Source: CAZDVQ01 sp964508975
GTDB taxonomy: Bacteria; Bacteroidota; Bacteroidia; Chitinophagales; Saprospiraceae
Reading direction: 5' to 3'
DNA length: 32,487 nucleotides
Assembly (NCBI GenBank): GCA_964508975.1
Contig: CAZDVQ010000052.1
Span: 1-32,487, forward strand
Of the stretch, positions 24,420 to 32,487 are shown one piece after another (positions within the stretch are counted from its first letter, which is position 1; the number at the start of each line of letters is the position of its first letter). The position numbers and the translations under genes are program-made. Below the pieces are notes generated by a model. It was not told the origin of the DNA and did no database searches. It saw nothing but the letters and a program-made list of their open reading frames with translations.

Positions 24420-24496
24420 CGCTGATGACACGGATTTTTAAGCGCTGATTTTAAAAATCCGTATTAATCAGCGATGTTTCATCAGCGTCATCAGCG
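24420..24496. repeat. Nested inverted repeat with CATCAGCG motifs
   Basis: Outer arms CGCTGATGAC (24420-24429) and GTCATCAGCG (24487-24496) enclose inner arms ACGGATTTTTAA (24430-24441) and TTAAAAATCCGT (24451-24462). CATCAGCG recurs in the right part. Unrelated to the GC-rich family. Similar CATCAGCGTCATCAGCG elements occur between genes in other Bacteroidota (from memory). Confidence 0.8.
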
Positions 24497-24616
24497 TTCC
24501 CAAAATTGATAAAACGTAGGGGCGCAGCTACGTGTGTGCCCTTGAAAATTTCCAGCCCCGGGCATAACCCAAAAAAATATTTTCCCGCGTTTATAACCAG
24601 CGGGCGAAAATATAAC

Positions 24617-24624
24617 TATATTTG
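24617..24624 (+). promoter_or_regulatory. Bacteroidota -7 promoter element for the giant cargo gene
   Basis: TATATTTG matches TAnnTTTG, 123 bp upstream of the ATG at 24748, implying a 5' leader of about 115 nt. An 18-codon frame (24671-24727) lies in this leader. Confidence 0.5.
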
Positions 24625-24747
24625 TACAACCGCACGGGCGGGATACACTTCAACCATATCCAGGGACAACATGCAGGGCCGCCGCCAGGGCGATGCCAGG
24701 GTCATGCACGTTTATATTTTTCGTTGACCGCTTAAACAAAAAAAATT

Positions 24748-24855
24748 ATGACCAGGGTATTTACCACGCTATTCATGGCCTTCATCTTGGCCCTCGGTAC
24801 CGTACAATCACAAGGCAATGTCAGCATCACGCTTGCCCCCCCCCCAGTGGCTTGA
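24748..24855 (+). CDS. Signal-peptide fragment of the giant T9SS cargo gene, cut off at a C10 tract
   Basis: From the ATG at 24748 this frame encodes a Sec signal peptide (MTRVFTTLFMAFILALG, then TVQSQG as cleavage region) and NVSITLAPPPVA, then TGA at 24853-24855. The stop is reached only because the run of ten C (24836-24845) puts translation one base out of frame with the 2480-residue body that follows. The body frame itself has no signal peptide, although it ends in a T9SS sorting domain that needs Sec export. The two parts are therefore almost certainly one gene, currently out of frame (or mis-sequenced). Confidence 0.82.
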   Translation: MTRVFTTLFMAFILALGTVQSQGNVSITLAPPPVA

Positions 24856-27800
24856 ACCCTGCGCCCCGGCGCAGTTCTCAGCCACCCTGTTGAACACGGG
24901 CAGCGGCACGGCCACGGGCACGCTGCAACTCAACCACCAGCTGGGCAGCAGCATGTTGTCGCTCACGGTGGGCGGCACCGTGCAACCCACAACCGCCCCG
25001 ATAATCTATAACCTGCCCCAGGGCGCGAGCCTAACGGTCCAATATACCATGCAGGTGGGCTGCGAGGGCCTGCAACCCTTGTTCGCCAACAACGGAACGC
25101 TGTTGCCGCTGCTGTTCACCGAGTCGGCCACGGCGGGCGGTGCCAGCGTGCAGGCAAGCTACCAGGTGCGCTACCCCTTCGTGGTACGCGACGCGCTAGC
25201 GGCCAGCAATGCCGGCCTGTTCACCACGGCCCACCGGGGCATGGTGCTGGGCCGCACGCTGGAGTTCTCCAACGACGGGCTGGGGGCCTTCAACGGTACC
25301 TTCTTGGCCACGGCCACGCAGGGCTGCCAACACCTGCTGGCAAACGGCTGGACGGCCAGCCTCCAAGGCCCGCAGGGCCAGCTTGCCCCGGTCAACAATA
25401 TAAACGTCACGGCGCAGGGCGTCGAGCTCAACTTTGCTGCCCAGCCCTGGCCCGCTGGCTGGCGCCTCTTGCTCACCGAGCAGGTGGAGGTAACGGGCTG
25501 CCTCGACCTTTGCCCCAACGGCACTGCCAATACTGCCTACGCCTTCAACCTGTCCTGCACGGCCACGACCTGCCTGCCGCTGTCACCCGCGGGCGCCAGC
25601 GTGCAACGCGACAACGCCCGACCCCTGCTGGCCAACTACCGGGTACAGCCCGCGGGGGTACACCCCCTGGCCTGCCTGCCCGCCGGGTTGGATAGCAGCC
25701 GCCTGCACCACCACCGCCACCACCTGGTGAACCTGGGCAACGCCGATGCCAAGGACATCAAGTTACGCCTGTCCAACACCATCGACGGTAATATTGTCAA
25801 CGGGAACACCTTCCTGCTCGGTAACACCGTGCAGTTCAGCCACGGTGGGCAAGCCATAGCCCCCGACATTGTAGGCCCATTGATAACCCCGGGCAACTAC
25901 CCGGCCTGCGTGCAGGCGCTGGTCCAGGCCGGGCACAACCCCATCGCCCGTTACGACATGCAAACCTTCCCCTGGCTTGCCCCCGGCGACTCGATCGTGG
26001 TGGATTTCTACACCTACCGCTGCTGCCCCGACACGGCCAGCACCCTCACGGGCGGCTTCGACAAGCCCGAGTACTTCGACAACTGGACCGTTGGCTGGGA
26101 CGGTGACCGCCCGATGGTGGACGAGTGTGATGGTCAGGGCGAAAAACTCGCCTACGACCTGCAAGACCTGGCCGCGGGCCGGTACCCTTCCGACGAGCCG
26201 CGGGCCCGCTACCTGCACCTGCAGCAGGCCTTCTACCCCACGGTGACACAGCTGCTGGGGCCCTTCACCACGGGTACCTGTGGCACCAACCCCACGGTGC
26301 TGCAGGTGCAGAACATGTCCTTCAACGCTGGCCTCGGCGAGGCCGATGGTAACCACCTGTTTTTCGGTTCAAACGCTGGCGCTACACCTGCCGGGCAACT
26401 GCTGCTGCGGGTGAGCACCACGCAGGGCCTGTCGTTCCTGCCGGGCACCGCCCTGCTCAGCGATGGCAACGCGCCCCTGGTCTACACCGTGCAGGCCGCG
26501 CCCCAGGGTCAACATCATGGCACCTGGGAGATACTGTTCGACCTGCCCGCCTTGTTCAACGACTACGCCGCGCTCAGGTATTACATGGAGCATAGCAGCC
26601 TCTACCTGCCGGTGGTACCCTGTTGCCCCTCGGGCGGGTCCACGGCCCGGGTGCAGGCCGAGCTCGTGCTGCTGCAGGGCGGCGGCAACTGCCCGGCTTG
26701 CCAGGTGGCGCTGTCCAGGGTTTACCACGACATCATCATACAATGCCCGGGTTGCGTGACACCCGGCGTCATCGTCGACGATGTGCAGGCCCGCCGCCTG
26801 AACTTCGGCCTGGTGGACACCGACAACGACGGCATTCCCGACCAACCCCTGGCCACCCTCCAGCCGGGCCCCGGCAGCACCGCCCCCGACCGTAGCATGC
26901 AGGGCGACACCGTGCGGGTGACCGTGCAGGCCTTCGGGCAGGAAGGCGACGCCGGTAACGGCGGCTTCACCTACGCCCAGTGGGCACAGGTTCACGGCGA
27001 ATCCCTACGCTGGCTCAACCTCGACCTGGTGAACCCCTGCGCCTGGCAGGATACCTTCGACTGGGTGGGCATAAGCGACTCGCTGCGGGTTTGGCAAGAC
27101 AACGGCTGGGGTAACTGGATAGACTTGAGCACCTGGCGTACCCGCGTGGGCAAGCAATACCAGTACCGCCTGCCCGGCGATGTGCTGTACGCCCAGGGCC
27201 TGTTGCAACGGCCCCACTTCAAGCCTGGCGACCAGTACGAGTTCAGGCTCGATTACAGGGTTTGCGGCAACTACCACAGCGATGCCGAGCACCAGCTGGC
27301 CTGCGGCATCACGGCCATTTGCTGGTGGTCGGGGGTGCAGCAAGGGCCAAATGCCCGGGGCCAACGCCAAAAGGCGGGGGACTACAACGCCACCTTGCCG
27401 CCGGCCACCAGCGCCACCAACCGTGCCACCGCCTGCGGGCTCGACCTGCTTTACTACTGCGAGGCCAACGGCACCAACCACTTCAACCTGGGCTGGCGGC
27501 AGCATGTCACGGCCTACTGGAGCAACCTGGCTGGCGGGAACCGCACCTCCTGCGACAAGGTCTATTTTTTCCGGGTGCGCCGCCACCTGGGCGTGCTGGA
27601 CGATTACAACATCAGGAACTGGTTGCCCGGCAACAGCGCCAACCCCTTCCGCTATTTCCCGGGGGAATACCGCCCGCTGCGGCATGACCCCCGCCTGCTG
27701 GAATGGTCAAGCCCGCAGGGCTACACGCTGTCCCAGGCCGAAAGCGAGTCGCGTAGCGTTTCCCGGTATATACATACAAACGGTAGCCTCGTCACCTGGG

Positions 27801-30800
27801 GCTGCAACCTGTCCCAGCTGCCGGGCGTTTACAGCGCCCAGGCTGGCCAGGAGGTACTGGACCTCACGCAGGGAGCCCCGCTGGCCTTCGTCCCGCTTGA
27901 GAACACCGCCTGTGCTGGTACCGCCCTGTACAGCTCCGACGAGTTCCTGGAGTACAGCTTTAGCCTGGTGTACAAGCCCGATACCTGCCTGGCCACGGAT
28001 TACACGGTGCAGGACCACGGGGAGCTGGCCTTTACCGGGACTGCCTGCACGGCCACGGAAGAACTTGCCGGCGGGTCGGGTAGCACCCCGCTTTACTACC
28101 CTAGGCCCGGCCTGCAGGTGCTCAACCAGCAGGCCTCGCTGGTGCTGGGTTCCAACCCCACTGCCACGGGCTTCCAGGTCCGCAACGCGCCCACGCCGCC
28201 CAGTACCCCTGGTGGCAGCGGCCCCGCGGAGCACGTGTTCGTTCAGTTGCAGCCGCCCGCGGGCATAAGCGTGCTGAACCTGGCCTGGACGGCCACGGGC
28301 AACAACCAGCCCTTCCAGGCGGTGACCGGCCAGCACCTGCTGTTCACGCACCCGCGTCTCGACCGGGGTGCAAGCTGGGTACACGCCTGTAGCTTCGAAC
28401 TGCTGTTGGACAGCTGCACGGCCACGCCCGATTCCATCATGGTACGCTTCGGCTGGCAATGCCACGGGCCGCTGCTCGACGCCGGCCTGGCCGCCTGCTG
28501 GGAAGATACAGCCTGGATACAGGTGGTGCCCGCCTTGCCCACCTTGTTGCCGGGCGACATGACCAGCGGGCCGCTGGTGGCCTGTGACACGGTACGGGTG
28601 AGTTCCTGTACCTACAGCACCAACACCGGCCTGGTGAACCAGTTTAGCTTCGAGCTGCACCTGCCGCCGGGCGCCACCTTGATGCCCGGCTCGGTAACCG
28701 CCAGCATCGACGATATACCGCCGCTGGTGACGGGGCCGCTGCAGGCGGTGTCGAACCAGGGCGACAGCGTGTACACCTTCGTGCTGGACCCCGCCTGGGG
28801 CCTGGCGGGCACGCCCTCCGCGCCGCTGTGCGTGAACTTCGTTTTCGACTACATGCCGGGCTGTAACCCGGGGCCCACGGCCTTGCCCTGGTTGCTGGTG
28901 CGGGGCATATCGTTCTGCGGCGACACGCTGGGCGTGGTGTTACAGCGCCTGGACAGCCTGCCGCTGGCGGGCGACAACTGCGTGCCGCTGGACGTGCAGC
29001 TACAATCCATCACCGCGGCGGGCTGCAACGGCGGCGGCGCCATAGACATCACGGCCAGCGGCGAGCCCCCCTTGCAGTACAGCTGGACGGGCCCCAACGG
29101 CTTTAGCGCCAGCACGGCGAACATATATAACCTGCAGGCCGGTTTGTACCAACTGGTGCTGACGGACCTACGCGGTTGCAGCCTGACGGCCCAATATACC
29201 GTCCCGCTGGATAGCCTGCCGAACCTGTGGCTGGAGGCCAACGCCAGCTGCGTGGGCCAACAGCTGCTGATCAGCGTGCAGGGCGATCTGCTGCCGGGCT
29301 ATACCTACAGCTGGGCCGGTCCAAACGGCCCCATCGTGGCCAGCGGGCCAGATTACAGCGTGGCGCAGGCCAGCTTGCAGGACGCCGGCCTGTACAGCGT
29401 GACGGTGAGTGCCCCGGGTGCTGGCTGCGCCGTTTTGCAGGCACAGGTACAGGTGTGGATGAACTGTTGCGGGCTGGGTTACACCGAGGTGGGTAGCCTG
29501 GTCGGCGTGCCCGACATCGGGACGGCCATCGGGTCCAACCTGATGCTACCCTACAACCAGTCGCATACCCAGGCGCAATCCATCGTGGTGCGGGGGACGT
29601 TCGAGTTCAACTCGTCCACTTCCAACCAGTCGGCGGCGACATACTCCTTCATGCCCGGTTCCGAGATTATCATGGATGCCGGTGCCGAGATTATAATTAG
29701 GCGTGCCAACGGTGTACACATGGTGGGCACCACGGTGACCGGCTGCGACACGTTCTGGCGCTCCATAACGGTGTACGAGGCGGCCTGGTTGAAGGGTAAG
29801 AACAACCGCTTCGAGGGTGGCGAGTACGCCATCAACCTCATGGCGCAGTCGATGATGGACATGAACGACTCCCGGTTTAGCCGCAACCACGTTGGTGTAG
29901 CGGTGGTACAGCCAGGGGTGAACACCCTGCACATGTTCAACCTTGCTGGCAACGAGTTCGGCGAGCAAACGCCCTTGCCTGTCCAGGGCCCGTTACCCTA
30001 CATCGGTATGACACAGGGCAGGACGGTAGCGCACGCGGGTATCCAACTACACGATGTACCCTGGGTGCAAGTTGACGGTGGAACGACAAATACTTTCAAG
30101 AACATGGCCCACGGTATATTGGCCAGGCGCCACGGGCGTATGCGGGTAGCCCTCGCGAGGTTCGATAACATAACGAGGTCGGCGATACAGGCAGACGGCT
30201 GGGGCCTCGGCAGCGAGCTGGTGGTTGACGGGAACGCGGGCCCTGGCCCTGGCACGGTGTCGTACGGGCACCAGGCGCCGGGTAAGTTCAGCACCTTCGT
30301 GCAGGTAACGGCCAGCAACCTGCTTGTTGAAGGCTGCACCGTGGAACGGGCGAACGTGGGCGTGAACGCGAGCCTGATGACCGGTTGCCATGCCGAGGTG
30401 CGCGACAACGAGATATTGGCCAAGACGCTGGGCATACTGGTGCTGAACCTAGACGGTACAGGGCCCAACCCCTTTGCCTTTTCCATGTTCTCGGGCAACC
30501 GGGTAGAGGTTTACGGCGAAGGTGGCGTTGGTATCTCCCTGGCTGGTTGTACCCAGCCAGCCTGGGTGTTGCAGAACTCCGTTTACCTGGACACGCTGGA
30601 CCAGGTGGGGATAAACGTGCTGCACAGCGATAACGCTGGCCTGTTCCTCTCCTCCAACGACGTGCACATGCGCCTGCCGGGTGGTTTACAAGCGATTGGG
30701 CACAATAACCTGCCGAAATACGGCATAAACGTGGAGTCCTCGGACAACGTGAACGTGGACTGCAACCACGTGCTGGGGGCGCTTAACTACCCGCGGGTAA

Positions 30801-32278
30801 ACGGCCTGGCACACCTGCAACCAGCCAGCTGGCAAGGGTTAGAGCGTTACGTGGGCTACCGCCAGTCGAGCAGCCTGGGCACGCAGGTGAGCTGTAACCT
30901 GCTGGACAACCTGCGGGTATGCGCCTTGTTCACGACCTCAAACCTGAACAGCAACGTGCAGGGCAACGTTTTTGACCAGGCCAACCAGGTAGGGCTCTGG
31001 GTGAAGAGCGGTAGTATTGGCCCGCAGGAAAACCGTGGAAACCTCTGGACGGGAACCTTTGACCAGGGCCCACCGGGACAGGGTACCGGCTTTGCCGCGT
31101 GGAACTCGGCGGGGCCAGGGAGCAGCATTTTGTTGGATCCCAACATACCCGGGGTACAGCTAAACCCTAGTGGAAGTATGTATCCACTGCTTCCTCCATT
31201 TGTAATGTTTCTACAGATAGCGACCCAACCATTCTATTATTGTCCATCAGACAACTGGATATGCCAAAGCTACACAACAGCTGCCCGCCAGGCAGGAGGG
31301 TATAGCCCCTTGGACAGCCTTGTGGCGCAGGGTGATTTGGCATATACTTATTTTAACGAGGAGTTAAATACATGGGACGATAAAAAGCTATACGGCAAAC
31401 TTGTGGACGACGATAACCCCGGCGGTGATTTAGCGGACTTTAAGCTGGCTTACGAGCAGGCAGCTAGCTATGATGACCAACTGTTGTTGGACAAGCATGC
31501 AGCCATCCTGGTGCAAGCGGACAGTACCGTTTATCCCTTGTTGGACAACGTTAAATTATACAGGGACAGCCTAGACACGAAACTAGAAGCTCTCAAGGGG
31601 AGCACGGTGCAGGCAGACTCATTGTTGATATTGGGGGACTTGGCACGATTGAACGAGCAGTTGGGGCTACTGGTGTACAACCTAGATTCGCTGTTGCTAC
31701 ACAACAAGTCGTTACAGACGCAAGGCATGGACTTGTTGAAGGGAGAGGCATTGTTGTTGGCGGTGACCGATTACCAAGAATTAATTTACAAAACGGCACA
31801 AGGAATATACCTGGCCAGCGTGGCCAAGGGGCAAGCGCCAGACAGCTTGCAAGGAGAGGCCTTGCTTGACCTTGTTGATCTTTGCCCGGTAGTGGCTGGC
31901 CCTGGTGTTTACCTGGCCAGGAGCCTGTACGCCTACCTAGAGCACCGGGTTTACCAAGATGAGGCGACTTGCTGGCAACAGGGCGTGTTGATGCGGGAAG
32001 CCCCACCGCAGCTTAGCCCAGGGCAAGAGGGTGGCTTGAGCTTGTACCCCAACCCGGGAACGGGCCTGTACAAGCTGGAGCAACTGGCTGGGCAAGCCAT
32101 TGTGTCTGCCCGCTTGTTTAGCCTAGCTGGCCAAGCGCAGGAGGCCAAGCTGGAAGGCTTGGGTAGCTCCTCGCTAAAGCTGGACGCCACGACCTTACCT
32201 GAAGGCCTTTATTTGTTGGAAGTGGAACTGGCTGACCAATCCGTTCACCGTTTAAAACTATTGAAACATGGGAACTAG
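24818..32278 (+). CDS. Giant T9SS type A cargo protein with beta-helix domain (body; out of frame with its signal peptide)
   Basis: The open frame gives 2486 aa from an ATG at 24818 that is unlikely to be the real start; with the signal peptide joined at the C tract the product would be 2509 aa. Residues 1-1390 are beta-rich and Cys-containing, with DUF11-like units (ATLLNTGSGTATGTL, LEFSNDGLGAFNGTF) and a TSP3-like Ca motif DTDNDGIPD (near 667). Residues about 1400-1475 resemble an SprB/PKD unit (GCNGGGAIDITASG...GLYQLVLTDLRGCS), followed by an Ig/PKD-like unit. About 1560-2100 reads as a right-handed parallel beta-helix (many short N/G/V turns, NNRFEGGEYAINL, DNEILAKTLGILVLN). About 2160-2380 is alpha-helical. 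The end (LSLYPNPGTGLYKLEQ... to LKLLKHGN) is a Por_Secre_tail sorting domain. A surface protein, possibly glycan-binding. GC content is much higher than in its neighbours. Confidence 0.88.
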   Translation: MSASRLPPPQWLEPCAPAQFSATLLNTGSGTATGTLQLNHQLGSSMLSLTVGGTVQPTTAPIIYNLPQGASLTVQYTMQVGCEGLQPLFANNGTLLPLLFTESATAGGASVQASYQVRYPFVVRDALAASNAGLFTTAHRGMVLGRTLEFSNDGLGAFNGTFLATATQGCQHLLANGWTASLQGPQGQLAPVNNINVTAQGVELNFAAQPWPAGWRLLLTEQVEVTGCLDLCPNGTANTAYAFNLSCTATTCLPLSPAGASVQRDNARPLLANYRVQPAGVHPLACLPAGLDSSRLHHHRHHLVNLGNADAKDIKLRLSNTIDGNIVNGNTFLLGNTVQFSHGGQAIAPDIVGPLITPGNYPACVQALVQAGHNPIARYDMQTFPWLAPGDSIVVDFYTYRCCPDTASTLTGGFDKPEYFDNWTVGWDGDRPMVDECDGQGEKLAYDLQDLAAGRYPSDEPRARYLHLQQAFYPTVTQLLGPFTTGTCGTNPTVLQVQNMSFNAGLGEADGNHLFFGSNAGATPAGQLLLRVSTTQGLSFLPGTALLSDGNAPLVYTVQAAPQGQHHGTWEILFDLPALFNDYAALRYYMEHSSLYLPVVPCCPSGGSTARVQAELVLLQGGGNCPACQVALSRVYHDIIIQCPGCVTPGVIVDDVQARRLNFGLVDTDNDGIPDQPLATLQPGPGSTAPDRSMQGDTVRVTVQAFGQEGDAGNGGFTYAQWAQVHGESLRWLNLDLVNPCAWQDTFDWVGISDSLRVWQDNGWGNWIDLSTWRTRVGKQYQYRLPGDVLYAQGLLQRPHFKPGDQYEFRLDYRVCGNYHSDAEHQLACGITAICWWSGVQQGPNARGQRQKAGDYNATLPPATSATNRATACGLDLLYYCEANGTNHFNLGWRQHVTAYWSNLAGGNRTSCDKVYFFRVRRHLGVLDDYNIRNWLPGNSANPFRYFPGEYRPLRHDPRLLEWSSPQGYTLSQAESESRSVSRYIHTNGSLVTWGCNLSQLPGVYSAQAGQEVLDLTQGAPLAFVPLENTACAGTALYSSDEFLEYSFSLVYKPDTCLATDYTVQDHGELAFTGTACTATEELAGGSGSTPLYYPRPGLQVLNQQASLVLGSNPTATGFQVRNAPTPPSTPGGSGPAEHVFVQLQPPAGISVLNLAWTATGNNQPFQAVTGQHLLFTHPRLDRGASWVHACSFELLLDSCTATPDSIMVRFGWQCHGPLLDAGLAACWEDTAWIQVVPALPTLLPGDMTSGPLVACDTVRVSSCTYSTNTGLVNQFSFELHLPPGATLMPGSVTASIDDIPPLVTGPLQAVSNQGDSVYTFVLDPAWGLAGTPSAPLCVNFVFDYMPGCNPGPTALPWLLVRGISFCGDTLGVVLQRLDSLPLAGDNCVPLDVQLQSITAAGCNGGGAIDITASGEPPLQYSWTGPNGFSASTANIYNLQAGLYQLVLTDLRGCSLTAQYTVPLDSLPNLWLEANASCVGQQLLISVQGDLLPGYTYSWAGPNGPIVASGPDYSVAQASLQDAGLYSVTVSAPGAGCAVLQAQVQVWMNCCGLGYTEVGSLVGVPDIGTAIGSNLMLPYNQSHTQAQSIVVRGTFEFNSSTSNQSAATYSFMPGSEIIMDAGAEIIIRRANGVHMVGTTVTGCDTFWRSITVYEAAWLKGKNNRFEGGEYAINLMAQSMMDMNDSRFSRNHVGVAVVQPGVNTLHMFNLAGNEFGEQTPLPVQGPLPYIGMTQGRTVAHAGIQLHDVPWVQVDGGTTNTFKNMAHGILARRHGRMRVALARFDNITRSAIQADGWGLGSELVVDGNAGPGPGTVSYGHQAPGKFSTFVQVTASNLLVEGCTVERANVGVNASLMTGCHAEVRDNEILAKTLGILVLNLDGTGPNPFAFSMFSGNRVEVYGEGGVGISLAGCTQPAWVLQNSVYLDTLDQVGINVLHSDNAGLFLSSNDVHMRLPGGLQAIGHNNLPKYGINVESSDNVNVDCNHVLGALNYPRVNGLAHLQPASWQGLERYVGYRQSSSLGTQVSCNLLDNLRVCALFTTSNLNSNVQGNVFDQANQVGLWVKSGSIGPQENRGNLWTGTFDQGPPGQGTGFAAWNSAGPGSSILLDPNIPGVQLNPSGSMYPLLPPFVMFLQIATQPFYYCPSDNWICQSYTTAARQAGGYSPLDSLVAQGDLAYTYFNEELNTWDDKKLYGKLVDDDNPGGDLADFKLAYEQAASYDDQLLLDKHAAILVQADSTVYPLLDNVKLYRDSLDTKLEALKGSTVQADSLLILGDLARLNEQLGLLVYNLDSLLLHNKSLQTQGMDLLKGEALLLAVTDYQELIYKTAQGIYLASVAKGQAPDSLQGEALLDLVDLCPVVAGPGVYLARSLYAYLEHRVYQDEATCWQQGVLMREAPPQLSPGQEGGLSLYPNPGTGLYKLEQLAGQAIVSARLFSLAGQAQEAKLEGLGSSSLKLDATTLPEGLYLLEVELADQSVHRLKLLKHGN
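24836..24845 (+). repeat. Poly-C tract (10 C), candidate phase-variation switch
   Basis: A homopolymer at the junction of the signal peptide and body of the giant cargo gene. With 9 C (or 12) the frames join; with 10 the TGA at 24853 is met, and with 11 a TGA about 50 bases after the tract. Confidence 0.85.
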
Positions 32279-32487
32279 CAGGACATTGTTGCTGGTAATT
32301 GCCCTGGCATACGCCATGCTTGGCCAGGCACAGCTACACGATAAACACTGGATGTTTTACCAGGGGGGGGTGCCAGAATTGTATTTCATACCTACATTTT
32401 GTGGTACACAGCCTAGTCCATATCAAGAATCCTACAAGTTTGGCATGAGTGACATGGATTTCACGGCATCGGGGCTGGTGGTGAACA
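32268..32487 (+). CDS. Secreted protein, N-terminal part (3' end outside window)
   Basis: It starts with an ATG inside the end of the giant cargo gene (11-bp overlap, ATGGGAACTAG), so the two are probably translated in series. The 73 visible residues begin with a signal peptide (MGTSRTLLLVIALAYAMLGQAQ) and continue LHDKHWMFYQGGVPELYFIP. The DKHW start is common in Bacteroidota T9SS cargo of unknown role. A run of eight G (32363-32370) lies in frame near the N-terminus. No family can be assigned from this part. Confidence 0.8.
   Translation, partial: MGTSRTLLLVIALAYAMLGQAQLHDKHWMFYQGGVPELYFIPTFCGTQPSPYQESYKFGMSDMDFTASGLVVN

Noticed and set aside
24671..24727. 18-codon leader frame (MQGRRQGDARVMHVYIFR) between the promoter and the cargo gene
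   Set aside because: No attenuator structure or codon bias seen; likely chance. It would merit a look only if ribosome profiling showed a peak.
27180..28268. Long frames in other phases and on the minus strand within the giant cargo gene (for example 27180-28268 + and 27707-28660 -)
   Set aside because: GC-rich DNA has few stops; the translations are low-complexity (Arg, Pro, Thr, Ala) and lie inside a clear coding frame.

Overview
The window comes from a member of the Bacteroidota, most likely a Chitinophagia/Saprospiria-type lineage with a type IX secretion system (T9SS). The evidence is a PorU-PorV pair, a type B (CHU_C) and a type A (Por_Secre_tail) sorting domain on large surface proteins, many outer-membrane lipoproteins, DUF4292/EnvC-like/DoxX/TlpA-like genes, and promoter elements of the Bacteroidota TAnnTTTG (-7) type. 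I see no rRNA, tRNA, IS transposase or CRISPR array.

Layout. 1-3947: 3' part of a giant SprB-repeat adhesin (12 complete repeats) with a type B T9SS signal. 4165-5310: a lipoprotein with propeller-like repeats. 5360-5734 (-): DoxX-like membrane protein, separated from the lipoprotein by a shared terminator. 6176-7444: TlpA-like lipoprotein thioredoxin. 7730-8512: cysteine-rich Fe-S oxidoreductase subunit. 8918-9634: dapB. 9734-11353: lepB. 11491-13922: two-gene unit of an EXPERA (TMEM97-like) membrane protein and a SpoIIM-family protein with a long extra membrane half. 14043-14951 (-): Rpn-family nuclease with IEKG repeats. 15354-20822: porU and porV. 20885-24153 (-): operon DUF4292 lipoprotein, EnvC-like murein hydrolase activator, hflX. 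24748-32278: a giant T9SS cargo gene (beta-helix protein, about 2500 aa) whose signal peptide lies in another frame than the body, the two meeting at a run of ten C. 32268-end: the start of a second secreted protein, overlapping the first.

The genes fit together as export and surface biology. LepB cleaves signal peptides, PorU and PorV process and attach T9SS cargo, and the SprB-like and beta-helix proteins carry cargo-type sorting domains. EnvC/DUF4292 belong to the envelope.

Three observations go beyond plain annotation. (i) A C10 tract splits the giant cargo gene; 9 C would restore one frame of 2509 codons, whereas 10 or 11 C stop within a few dozen bases, as expected of a phase-variable (or mis-assembled) gene. 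(ii) Eight copies of a GC-rich, hairpin-dense intergenic repeat occur in 32 kb, each anchored by a TTTGGGCG-like end and containing stems that differ in sequence but keep pairing around GTA/TAC/TGC triloops. (iii) The Rpn nuclease has the architecture of the toxin with intragenic antitoxin described for E. coli Rpn proteins, with an in-frame internal ATG immediately before the four-residue repeats.
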